Below are positions 32,083 through 39,335 of a DNA stretch of 64,000 nt, piece after piece. Source of the DNA: Bacillus sp. FJAT-49736 (GTDB taxonomy: Bacteria; Bacillota; Bacilli; Bacillales; Bacillaceae_C). The stretch's first letter is position 1. Every line of letters starts with the position of its first letter. The stretch is from contig NZ_JAGYPI010000001.1 of NCBI RefSeq assembly GCF_018343615.1, forward strand, positions 1,072,960 through 1,136,959, given 5' to 3'. Position numbers and translations under genes: made by a program. The notes under the pieces were generated by a model. It was not told the DNA's origin. It saw only the letters and a list, made by a program, of their open reading frames with translations, and did not search any database.

Positions 32083-32110
32083 TTATTCAACTAAACCAGC
32101 TAATAGTTTG
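32082..32110. repeat. Dispersed hairpin repeat at the IS110 element 2 flank (copy N, left part)
   Basis: ATTATTCAACTAA is the left arm of the family, followed by ACCAGCTAATAGTTTG. On the opposite strand this reads AGCTGGTTTAGTTGAATAAT, also repeat-like. The matching right arm CAGTTTAGTTGAC lies at 33602-33614 beyond the IS110 element. Confidence 0.55.
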
Positions 32111-32172
32111 TCAACATTTTTCTATAAAAAGCTTAATAACCTCATGATATACTAAAAATGTCCATGCCAAAT

Positions 32173-32206
32173 AACCTTCCTCATGTCTTTCATTGGAAGG
32201 TTTTGT
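32173..32206 (+). terminator. Terminator-like hairpin
   Basis: AACCTTCC and GGAAGGTT form a perfect 8-bp stem followed by TTGTTGT. It may end the plus-strand gene at 31639 or belong to the IS110 end. Confidence 0.55.
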
Positions 32207-32228
32207 TGTATTTAGTTAGATATAGGTT

Positions 32229-33467
32229 CTAAGCTATATCTTGGAAAGTGGTTCTGCTTTTTAGTAAGGCATAAATCCAATGTAAGAGTTTGTTTACGCA
32301 TGCAATAATCGCTACTCTAAAGGGTTTTCCTTCTTCTCGTTTCTTATCATAAAACTCTCGTAGTCTTTTATTGCGTGCTATGATCTCGTCTGTTGTTTTC
32401 TTCTTACGGGAATCACGAATACCACTTTGAACAGCCATATACAGGGCATGACGAAGTCTACAAGAGCCTCGTTTGGTAATTCGATTTACTGATGCAGTAA
32501 ACTTACCAGAAGAAAAAACACTTGAATCCACTCCAGTGAATGCAACGAGCTTTTTGGCATTATTGAACCGATCTATCTCACCAATCTCGGAAATAATCGT
32601 GGCGGCGATTTTCTCCCCAATTCCAGGGATAGACTGGAGTATATGATATTCTTCAATTTCTTTAGCGAGGGCATCTATTTCATCTGCAATTTTAGATAGA
32701 TGCTCTTGGTATTGAAGAACAATCTTAACTAATAACTCAAGATTAAAAATATTACTCTCGTACAGGTTGTTTTGAAACGGGTTACGAAGGGCTGCTTCCC
32801 TTAATTTTTTAGCCTTTTCGTTTGCCCATGTATCTGAACGACTCATACATAGCGAAGCTATTTTCTCTGTAATTTCTTTTTCACTCACGCTTAACACTGC
32901 TTCTGAAGTAGGAAATGCTAATAATGTAAGCAATGAGACCTTTGAATATAAGCTTTCAAAGACTCCTCTATATTCAGGAAATACTTGATCCAAAAGGGTA
33001 TGCAGCTGTATTTTAGTCTGTGCTGATACTTCGGCAATACTTTCTTGTTGTCTTGTTAGATTACGAAGGTTTAATAGTTGAATTCCTCTTTTTTTATAAG
33101 GCTCTAACTCTTCTTTATAAAACAGTTCGCAAAGGTGATAAGCATCAACTGCATCTGTTTTTACCTTCCGTAAACTTGAACTTTTGGCTCGATGTGAGAT
33201 AAGAGGATTGACAACAATATAAACATAATTTTGCTCCTCAAGAAATTGAATTACAGGAAAATGATAGTGTCCTGTTGATTCTAAAACGACCGAAGGTTGA
33301 TGACCTCCAGCTGAACTCTCTACTTCATGAAGGAACTCTAATAAACTACCTAAACCATCAGTATTGTGTTTGATACTAAAGCTCTTACGATATGGTTTGC
33401 CTTTATCTAAAAATGCTTGAACCTGACTTTCACCTTTTGAAACATCCAGACCAATGACTGGATTCAT
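32229..33467 (-). CDS. IS110-family DEDD recombinase (element 2)
   Basis: A 412-residue transposase starting MNPVIGLDVSKG at 33467, preceded by GAGGAGGAG. DEDD residues are in GLDVSK, LESTGHYH and KTDAVDAYHL; the Transposase_20 domain begins QSIPGIGEKIAATIISEIGE and has the serine motif SSGKFTASVNRITKRGS. The frame is intact. It is only distantly related to element 1 (8558-9853), so two IS110 lineages are present. Because its candidate guide RNA lies upstream of the gene, it fits the IS110/IS621 arrangement rather than IS1111. Confidence 0.93.
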   Translation of the reverse strand: MNPVIGLDVSKGESQVQAFLDKGKPYRKSFSIKHNTDGLGSLLEFLHEVESSAGGHQPSVVLESTGHYHFPVIQFLEEQNYVYIVVNPLISHRAKSSSLRKVKTDAVDAYHLCELFYKEELEPYKKRGIQLLNLRNLTRQQESIAEVSAQTKIQLHTLLDQVFPEYRGVFESLYSKVSLLTLLAFPTSEAVLSVSEKEITEKIASLCMSRSDTWANEKAKKLREAALRNPFQNNLYESNIFNLELLVKIVLQYQEHLSKIADEIDALAKEIEEYHILQSIPGIGEKIAATIISEIGEIDRFNNAKKLVAFTGVDSSVFSSGKFTASVNRITKRGSCRLRHALYMAVQSGIRDSRKKKTTDEIIARNKRLREFYDKKREEGKPFRVAIIACVNKLLHWIYALLKSRTTFQDIA

Positions 33468-33479
33468 AATCAAATCTCC

Positions 33480-33600
33480 TCCTCTGTAAAACAACAATTG
33501 TCGGTATCCCCTAAGGCTTCTTGTAATGTCATAGGTTCGCTTGTTAAACGGGATCCTTGTCCCAACCAGCCTGAAACATGTATATACAAGTAGGGGGTGA
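33480..33600 (-). ncRNA. Candidate bridge RNA of IS110 element 2
   Basis: The non-coding stretch upstream of the recombinase on its own strand contains GGGACAAGGATCCC (a hairpin), AAGCCTTAGGGGATACC and ACAATTGTTGT pairings. IS621-like elements transcribe their guide RNA from this end. Folding and ends are not determined here. Confidence 0.45.
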
Positions 33601-33601
33601 A

Positions 33602-33614
33602 CAGTTTAGTTGAC
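33602..33614. repeat. Dispersed hairpin repeat, right half (copy N)
   Basis: CAGTTTAGTTGAC corresponds to the right arm of the family and faces the left arm at 32082-32094. A separate imperfect hairpin, AAGGTCAACCAG with CTGGCTAACCTT, lies at 33679-33708. Confidence 0.5.
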
Positions 33615-33715
33615 GGGATCGAGTCCCACGGGTGCGACATTCTACCCCGACTACCGTTATAATAAGACCATATAGAAAAAGGTCAACCAGAAATATCTGG
33701 CTAACCTTATATTAC

Positions 33716-33792
33716 GATCGGGTGCAAGAGTTAAAGATCCACCTGCCAAATTGGTGGCTTCTTCTTATTCGACTAACGGGGCAGTTTTGTGG
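33716..33792. repeat. Dispersed hairpin repeat, composite copy O with internal terminator
   Basis: CGGGTGCAAGAGTTAAAGATC, then a hairpin (ACCTGCCAA with TTGGTGGC, then TTCTTC), then TTATTCGACTAACGGGGCAG. It is the third composite of the layout seen at 4805 and 31388. Confidence 0.65.
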
Positions 33793-33932
33793 AAAAAGGA
33801 ATTTTGAATTTTGTATAGAAAATATTACCTATTATGGAGGATAATTAGTCGAGAATTACGAAAATGCATTATTCACTCTCTTGATTACATATCATTAGTT
33901 TTGTAGATATTCTGTAAAGGGGGGGAGATTAA

Positions 33933-34082
33933 ATGGATGCAGTGGATGCTGTTTCGGGTCTTATACTTCTCGCGGTCATAGTTTTTTTAATATCGAGAGT
34001 AGCAAACTTTTTTAAGAATACAACAAATCAATTAGCAGAGATAAATAAGAAATTGGACGAGATAAATAGTAAGAAAGAGTAA
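33933..34082 (+). CDS. Small membrane protein with a C-terminal coiled coil
   Basis: A 49-residue protein. Residues 8-22 (SGLILLAVIVFLISRVANFF) are a membrane helix, and TNQLAEINKKLDEINSKKE is a heptad-like helix. AAGGGGGGGAG stands 6 bases before the ATG, a very strong ribosome site. Such short single-pass proteins are common in Bacillus but unnamed. It follows composite repeat O and is followed by a long hairpin at 34087-34126. Confidence 0.65.
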   Translation: MDAVDAVSGLILLAVIVFLISRVANFFKNTTNQLAEINKKLDEINSKKE

Positions 34083-34086
34083 ATTT

Positions 34087-34126
34087 GTGAACTAATGCAC
34101 TTCAACTATAGGGTGCGTTAGTTCAC
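34087..34126 (+). terminator. Long inverted repeat after the small membrane gene
   Basis: GTGAACTAATGCAC and GTGCGTTAGTTCAC pair over 14 bases with one wobble. There is no T-run. The GAACTAA/TTAGTTC arms recall the dispersed hairpin family, and this is the last such signal before ordinary chromosome resumes. Confidence 0.5.
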
Positions 34127-34217
34127 TAAGACAATAAAATCAAACAGAACTTCCAGTTTTATAGAAATTCTGTTTTTACTTAAATAATCAACATTAAACT
34201 TTGACAGAGCCTTTATA

Positions 34218-34679
34218 TTAAGAAGGGATGAGCTCTCTCACTTTATCAGCAAAATCCTTGCCAAATTTCCAGCAGCGATCTTCATCTTCACCATCGGGTA
34301 CTAAATCTATTTTCAAGCCATCCAATACAACCTTTGCCCCAAGCTCATGTAATTTCTCGGTGATCAAATCAACCGCTACACAAAAGGTATCCTCATAGAA
34401 TGTATCCCCGGAGCCAAATACTGCTGTAATTTTCCCAGCAAGATTCACCCGTTCCATATCTTCATAGAATAACATGAAATCATCGCCAATTTCTCCACCT
34501 TCATATGTATAAGATCCTAAGAGAACCGCATCATATTTCAGCATTTCTTTCGGTTTCGTACGAAGAGCTTCTTTTACGGTTACTTTGAAGCCTTCTTCTT
34601 TTAAGGCTTGTTCCAGTATTTCCGCAATAACCTCTGTATGACCTGTCATAGAAGCATAAATAATTAAGATTTTTTTCAT
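34218..34679 (-). CDS. Flavodoxin
   Basis: A 153-residue short-chain flavodoxin, a cytosolic one-electron carrier with FMN. The phosphate loop is IIYASMTGHTEVIAEIL (residues about 5-21, T/S-x-T-G-x-T), LLGSYTYEGGEIGDDF holds the 50s loop, and VFGSGDTFYEDTFCVA the 90s loop with the flavin-stacking tyrosine. It matches the B. subtilis YkuN/YkuP pair, which serve fatty-acid desaturase, P450 BioI and other acceptors and are induced by iron limitation. No partner gene is adjacent; no Fur box was identified. Confidence 0.92.
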   Translation of the reverse strand: MKKILIIYASMTGHTEVIAEILEQALKEEGFKVTVKEALRTKPKEMLKYDAVLLGSYTYEGGEIGDDFMLFYEDMERVNLAGKITAVFGSGDTFYEDTFCVAVDLITEKLHELGAKVVLDGLKIDLVPDGEDEDRCWKFGKDFADKVRELIPS

Positions 34680-34903
34680 GGAAAACCCTCTTTTTCAATG
34701 AAATAAGACGTTATTATTTTATCATTTCTTCAGAGGGATTCATGCTTTCTAGAAAAATGTTCAAGATATTGTAGAAAGTAAAGGCTCTTTTCTTAATCCC
34801 TGTAGCTTTTTCAAACGAAAATCTTAATAAATACTTAAACATTGGTGATGAATGAATAACTATTTTAAAAGGCATAATTTTATAAATTCTGGTGCATGAA
34901 CTA

Positions 34904-34949
34904 AAAAAAGTTTTTCAGGAAGGGTAAGTCTCTTCCCGAAAAACTTTTT
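34904..34949. terminator. Bidirectional terminator
   Basis: AAAAAGTTTTTC..GGAA and TTCC.GAAAAACTTTTT form a long stem just after the aldo-keto reductase gene. Confidence 0.8.
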
Positions 34950-34953
34950 CTTT

Positions 34954-35778
34954 TTATCGACGATTCATATCTGCAGGATTTGAACCTTTACGTTCATTGC
35001 GGTTTAGTTTGTTAATGTCAGCCATTTCATCCGCCGTTAATTCAAAATCAAATACATTGAAGTTTTCTTCGATTCTGGAAGGTGTAACGGATTTCGGAAT
35101 AACAATGGAATTGTTTTGCAAGTGCCAGCGTAATACTACTTGTGCAGGTGTTTTCCCATGTGCTTGTGCAATTTTCTGAATGGTTTCATCCTTTAATACT
35201 TCTCCACCTTGCTGTAGCGGGCTCCAAGCTTCAAGGAAAATATCATGCTTAGCGCAGAATTCTTTTAATTCTGTTTGTGAAAGATATGGATGGCATTCTA
35301 CTTGGTTAAGGACAGGTGTTACTTCGCATTCAGATAAGAGACGTTCCAGATGCTCTATATTAAAGTTACAAACACCAATCGCTTTTACACGGCCATCATG
35401 ATAAAGTTTTTCTAATGCTTTATATGTATCAACATATTCATCATATTGAGGAGTTGGCCAATGAATTAAGTATAAATCTACATAATCAAGACCTAATCTT
35501 TCCAAGCTTTCATCGAATGCACGGAGTGTATTTTCATAGCCTTGATCACTATTCCAAACCTTTGTTGTGATGAATAGCTCTTCACGAGGTACAGTTGATT
35601 GCTTTAGTGCTCCTCCAACACCTTTTTCGTTTTGGTAAATCATAGCGGTGTCGATGGAACGATAACCAACCTCAAGTGCTTTAGCCACTGCATCGGTTGC
35701 TTCGTCGTCCTTCACTTGCCAAACGCCAAAGCCAAGCTGCGGCATTTTAACGCCATTGTTCAATGTAACAAAATTCAT
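34954..35778 (-). CDS. Aldo-keto reductase (YvgN/glyoxal reductase type)
   Basis: A 274-residue NADPH-dependent (beta/alpha)8 barrel reductase. The catalytic tetrad is visible: aspartate and tyrosine in YRSIDTAMIYQNEKGVG, lysine in LFITTKVWN and histidine in YLIHWPTP. The coenzyme phosphate site is in VIPKSVTPSRIEENFNVF. The start MNFVTLNNGVKMPQLGFGVW (ATG 35778) has AAGGAGAG 9 bases before it; 16 upstream codons are open but unlike the family. It reduces methylglyoxal and other aldehydes. It is monocistronic. Confidence 0.93.
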   Translation of the reverse strand: MNFVTLNNGVKMPQLGFGVWQVKDDEATDAVAKALEVGYRSIDTAMIYQNEKGVGGALKQSTVPREELFITTKVWNSDQGYENTLRAFDESLERLGLDYVDLYLIHWPTPQYDEYVDTYKALEKLYHDGRVKAIGVCNFNIEHLERLLSECEVTPVLNQVECHPYLSQTELKEFCAKHDIFLEAWSPLQQGGEVLKDETIQKIAQAHGKTPAQVVLRWHLQNNSIVIPKSVTPSRIEENFNVFDFELTADEMADINKLNRNERKGSNPADMNRR

Positions 35779-35829
35779 CCAACATCTCTCCTTATATACA
35801 ATGTGGTCCTGCAAGGCTCTTCTCATAAA

Positions 35830-36152
35830 AATGGTTGTTGCTTATGCAGAGGAACATCTTAATGAATGATACTCATTTTATATAGATGCACCTTTATAGT
35901 GGATTGCTAAAAACAACAAACCATACGGAAACGCTTCTTGCAAAATCTGTATTTAGGATATCAATTTTTAAGAGTTCTTTCAATTAATCAGACTTACGTA
36001 ATAGGGAATACAAAGAGAATATGCCATTAGATTCTTGGATTTCCCTTAGCATTGTAAACAAAGAAATTTTCTTTACCCATTTATTTAATTTGTTCTATAC
36101 ATTCTAGAACAAATTTGTTATATTATATGTAGAACAAAAGAGGTGAATAACC
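35830..36152. other. Intergenic region with the GntR operator
   Basis: No gene is visible. It holds the promoters of the divergent aldo-keto reductase and gntR genes, including the dyad at 36090. Confidence 0.4.
36090..36112. promoter_or_regulatory. YtrA/GntR-type operator
   Basis: TTGTTCTA and TAGAACAA are perfect 8-bp arms around 7 bases. A further half-site TAGAACAAA lies near 36130, and the -10-like TATATTAT between them places repression at the promoter. Confidence 0.7.
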
Positions 36153-36533
36153 ATGTTTATACAAATTGAACCTCAATCCGATATCCCTATTTATACACAA
36201 TTATCGAATCAGATAATAGAAGGAATTGCAAAAGGGGATATAAATCCTGGGGATTCCTTGCCTTCTGTAAGATCATTGGCCGCGGACCTGGGAGTGAATA
36301 TGCATACGGTGAACAAAAGCTACCATGAACTGGAGAAAAAGGGGATCATCCGTATTGTACCAAAATCAGGTGCAGTCATTCAGTTTCCCATGTCCATTAC
36401 GGAGGGGGATTCATTATACGGACAACTCTTGGCGGAATTAAAACCGAGGATTGCAGAGGCATTGGTAATGGGGTTGGATCAGAAGCAGGTTCACACTCTA
36501 ATTGAAAACATCATAAAGGATTTGAAAGGCTAA
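36153..36533 (+). CDS. GntR family regulator, YtrA subfamily
   Basis: A 126-residue regulator. The winged helix occupies residues 8-75 (IPIYTQLSNQIIEGIAKGDI, GDSLPSVRSLAADLGVNMHT, NKSYHELEKKGII); the short C-terminal tail of about 50 residues without a large effector domain is typical of YtrA. AGGTGA precedes the ATG. It lies 28 bases before the DUF1648 membrane gene, with which it forms an operon, and presumably represses both through the TTGTTCTA dyad. Confidence 0.9.
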   Translation: MFIQIEPQSDIPIYTQLSNQIIEGIAKGDINPGDSLPSVRSLAADLGVNMHTVNKSYHELEKKGIIRIVPKSGAVIQFPMSITEGDSLYGQLLAELKPRIAEALVMGLDQKQVHTLIENIIKDLKG

Positions 36534-36561
36534 AATGTACACATGAAAGAGGGGAAGAGAA

Positions 36562-37659
36562 ATGGCACTGATCATTCCTTTAGTCGTTACGCTTGTTATC
36601 ATAATTATTCAAACACTGCTTCCATATATTGTGAAACGGACAGTGGTATTCGGAGTTTCGATCCCAGATCCATTTGTGAAGGATGAAAAGCTATTATCGT
36701 TTAAAAAGTGGTATTCATTTCTTGTAGTTTTGATTTCCATTATTGGATTAGCTTTTTATCTTATCTGGTATTTGAATGGAAATCCACCGGAAGAAACCAT
36801 TGTGTTGACAGGATTGGCATTAACATTCGGAATAATGTTGGTTAGCATGTCTTTATATTTTTATTTTCACGCAAAAACAATGCAACGGAAAAAAGAACAA
36901 AAATGGGTTGAAAATGTTAAACAAGTAAAAGTAACGGATATAAGTATCCGAACAAAGGACGAAATGCTCCCTTGGTATGTATTCCTGTTACCAGTAATTA
37001 TAACGCTTGGAATGTTAATTTACACAGCACTACAATATCAACATTTGCCGGAGCAAATTCCAACTCATTGGGGACCTAATGGAAAACCTGATGCTTTTAC
37101 AGACAAGACACCGTTTTCTTCTGTATCCTTGCTTCTTATGTTATTAGTAATGCAGCTAATGTTCTTAGGAATTATGGAATCAACCAAGAGGTCAGGTATT
37201 AAGATTAATGCAACTAATCCAAGTGCGTCAAAAATTCGCCAGCTTGCTTTACGTAAATATTCAAGCTGGATGATGTTTGTTATCAGTTTTCTAATTACGG
37301 CGTTATTTTCCTATTTTCAAATAACCACTATTCATACGTTTTTAATGGATGATGCCTATGTGATGGCAATTCCGCTTATTTTCTTAATATTAGTATTAAT
37401 AGGGACTATCATTTTTGCCATCAAAGTTGGTAAGACAGATAAAAGTCCGGAATTTCAATCCGTTGCTGGAGTAGCAGATTTAGAAGAGGATGAGGAATAT
37501 TGGAAGGGCGGACTCTTTTATTTTAATAAAAATGATCCATCCATTTTCGTGGAAAAACGATTCGGAGTGGGCTGGAGTATCAACTTCGCTCATCCAATCG
37601 GCTATGTTATCATATTTGCACCAATCATCATCATACTGTTAATAGCGATCCTATCTTAA
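36562..37659 (+). CDS. DUF1648 / DUF5808 integral membrane protein
   Basis: A 365-residue protein with eight or nine helices. LPEQIPTHWGPNGKPDAF near residue 168 is the DUF1648 motif. The segment YWKGGLFYFNKNDPSIFVEK, then RFGVGWSINFAHP, is the DUF5808 motif near the C-terminus. Such proteins accompany YtrA-type regulators in Bacillus and are thought to act in envelope or antibiotic stress sensing, without proven function. It is co-transcribed with the GntR gene. A bidirectional terminator follows at once. Confidence 0.85.
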   Translation: MALIIPLVVTLVIIIIQTLLPYIVKRTVVFGVSIPDPFVKDEKLLSFKKWYSFLVVLISIIGLAFYLIWYLNGNPPEETIVLTGLALTFGIMLVSMSLYFYFHAKTMQRKKEQKWVENVKQVKVTDISIRTKDEMLPWYVFLLPVIITLGMLIYTALQYQHLPEQIPTHWGPNGKPDAFTDKTPFSSVSLLLMLLVMQLMFLGIMESTKRSGIKINATNPSASKIRQLALRKYSSWMMFVISFLITALFSYFQITTIHTFLMDDAYVMAIPLIFLILVLIGTIIFAIKVGKTDKSPEFQSVAGVADLEEDEEYWKGGLFYFNKNDPSIFVEKRFGVGWSINFAHPIGYVIIFAPIIIILLIAILS

Positions 37660-37660
37660 A

Positions 37661-37705
37661 AAAAGTGCCAGGCACACAGATATTTATCTGTTGCCTGGCA
37701 CTTTT
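37661..37705. terminator. Bidirectional terminator, GTGCCAGGCAC type
   Basis: AAAAGTGCCAGGCA and TGCCTGGCACTTTT with ACAGAT/ATCTGT inside form a very long stem. GTGCCAGGCAC hairpins are a recurrent Bacillaceae intergenic element. It overlaps the end of the minus-strand gene at 37684. Confidence 0.85.
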
Positions 37706-38166
37706 GGTATAAGGAAGGTGATGAGACCGATGATGATGGCAACGATGCTTACAGTCATGCCGATTAGGAGGCCGAAACCGCGCATAAAGGTATCTTCACC
37801 AGGATAAAGCGGCGTTAAATTCATTTTTTGATAGTAAAAATAGATAAATAATAGGACATAAATCGATTGTCCAATTAATATAGCATACAAGCGTTTTAAT
37901 AATGGCTGTTGAAAGCTTTTCCGAATATAAACCCAAGCAAACACACTTATCACTGGTGATAGGACGGTAAATATGCTTGTTGAAAATGGGATGAAAAGTA
38001 CACCTAATGCAGTAATGGTTATAAGAATAATATTAATAACCAAAATAGTGCCACCTGCTGTTAATGGTGATCGAAAACACCATTTGGATTTAAAGTGAAT
38101 TCCTATAGTATTAATACTAAAGAAGGATAAAATGAGTGCTATTAATAATAATAAAGTAAATGACAT
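37684..38166 (-). CDS. Hypothetical membrane protein
   Basis: A 160-residue protein with four or five helices (residues 3-20, 35-60, 64-84, 96-112 and 128-152) and a basic N-terminal loop FKSKWCFRSP. GGAGGTAC precedes the ATG. It follows the PadR and HAAS-domain genes on the same strand after 50 bases, so it may belong to their operon. The dyad ACATAGATATTCTATGT lies in the gap and could be a PadR-type site. No function recognised. Confidence 0.6.
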   Translation of the reverse strand: MSFTLLLLIALILSFFSINTIGIHFKSKWCFRSPLTAGGTILVINIILITITALGVLFIPFSTSIFTVLSPVISVFAWVYIRKSFQQPLLKRLYAILIGQSIYVLLFIYFYYQKMNLTPLYPGEDTFMRGFGLLIGMTVSIVAIIIGLITFLIPKVPGNR

Positions 38167-38216
38167 TAATTAGTACCTCCAATTACATAGAATATCTATG
38201 TAGTGTAATAAAAAAA

Positions 38217-38849
38217 TTAGAGACCATGAACGATCCCAATTTTAAATGCAAACTTACTAAGCGGATAAAAAAGAATGGTTACCAGAACACAAAGAGAAAT
38301 AAACAATGGATTAAGCATAGGTGAAAAGACATCTGCAGGAATTACCTTACTTATGACACCTGTCATTAGTAAAATATTTGGAATGGACGCTTTCATTAAA
38401 GATGTATTAACAACCTTTTTTCCGTTCGGACCATAATGTTTTCCAATCGAGTATCCTAAGTAAAGCCAATATAATGAATACAAAAGGAGAATAGGGAATG
38501 ACCAGTTAACCATGAAATCCCAAATATTCCGGAATAATATCAAGTTTGATTCATGACTTACAATGGTTACGACTACACCACCTATAAAGAATAACCAATT
38601 TAACAGTATGAAATTTCGGATCCTTACTGGCTGCTTAGGAACAACGAAGCTTTTAGCAAAGATAAAAGGATCACCCAATTGCTGAAGCATTTCCTTCGTT
38701 GCAAATTTTTCGGATATTCCCACTAACATTTTTTCTCTAATTCCATCCTCGATATGTGCCGCAATTTCATTACAGATGTCATTTGCATCCGGATGATCAT
38801 GTAGCGCGGTTCTTAGATTTCTCAAATATTCGAGTTTAACATCTTCCAT
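38217..38849 (-). CDS. HAAS/DUF1700-type membrane protein
   Basis: A 210-residue protein. The N-terminal 75 residues form the HAAS-like helical domain (YLRNLRTALHDHPDANDICN, EIAAHIEDGI, KEMLQQLGDPFIFAKSF), which couples to PadR-type regulators. Four or five membrane helices follow (ILLNWLFFIGGVVVTIVS, FPILLLYSLYWLYLGYSI). The start lies 2 bases after the padR stop, so translation is coupled. The pair is a common envelope-stress module in Firmicutes; the signal is unknown. Confidence 0.8.
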   Translation of the reverse strand: MEDVKLEYLRNLRTALHDHPDANDICNEIAAHIEDGIREKMLVGISEKFATKEMLQQLGDPFIFAKSFVVPKQPVRIRNFILLNWLFFIGGVVVTIVSHESNLILFRNIWDFMVNWSFPILLLYSLYWLYLGYSIGKHYGPNGKKVVNTSLMKASIPNILLMTGVISKVIPADVFSPMLNPLFISLCVLVTILFYPLSKFAFKIGIVHGL

Positions 38850-38851
38850 AT

Positions 38852-39175
38852 TTAATCACCTAACACTTTTGTCATAACTCCAACAAATTGGTTCCATTCC
38901 TTCGCTTTTTGATAGAGAGCATCTTTACCGGCTTTGGTTATCCGGTAATATTTACGGGAAGGACCTTTTTCTTGTTCTAACCAATAAGCATCTATGTAAC
39001 CTTTTTCCTCTAATTTCTTTAGTGCAGGATATAGTGTGCCTTCCTTCACATGAAATGCGTCATCACTGCGACGCTCCATTTCCTTCGCCAGCTGATACCC
39101 GTACATATCTTGCTCATCCAATAAGTGAAGTAAAAGAAGAGAAGTACTGCCTTTCACTAATTCCCGATTGAACAA
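38852..39175 (-). CDS. PadR family transcriptional regulator
   Basis: A 107-residue winged-helix repressor of the short PadR class. LVKGSTSLLLLHLLDEQDMY, GYQLAKEMERRS and VKEGTLYPALKKLEEKGYID contain the recognition helix, and GPSRKYYRITKAGKDAL the wing. I use TTG 39175 after AGGTAGGTG; a GTG nine bases earlier is possible. It is the first gene of a PadR-HAAS(-membrane protein) operon. It presumably represses its own promoter. Confidence 0.88.
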   Translation of the reverse strand: MFNRELVKGSTSLLLLHLLDEQDMYGYQLAKEMERRSDDAFHVKEGTLYPALKKLEEKGYIDAYWLEQEKGPSRKYYRITKAGKDALYQKAKEWNQFVGVMTKVLGD

Positions 39176-39335
39176 ACAAATCACCTACCTAGAAATAAGA
39201 TGTATATAAATAGTATTACCATAATCATGCACGAATGGCAATCTATGAAATAAATTTTTTGAAGAAAAATCAACCAATAGTGTATAATATTCAAAAGCTT
39301 TCGGTAATTAGAAAGGAAAGATGATGGGGGATAAA

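Larger units (their letters stand above)
32111..33601 (-). mobile_element. IS110-family insertion sequence (element 2, approximate limits)
   Basis: It contains an intact DEDD recombinase on the minus strand with about 130 bp of structured sequence upstream of it. The two outer flanks are complementary half-copies of the dispersed hairpin repeat. The exact right limit is close to 33598 and the left limit lies between 32095 and 32200. Confidence 0.7.

Noticed and set aside
33612-33640. tRNA 3' end (T-arm-like GGGATCGAGTCCC) as an integration site
   Set aside because: No anticodon or D arm lies upstream, as the preceding sequence is IS110, and the T-loop does not match the TTCRANY pattern well.
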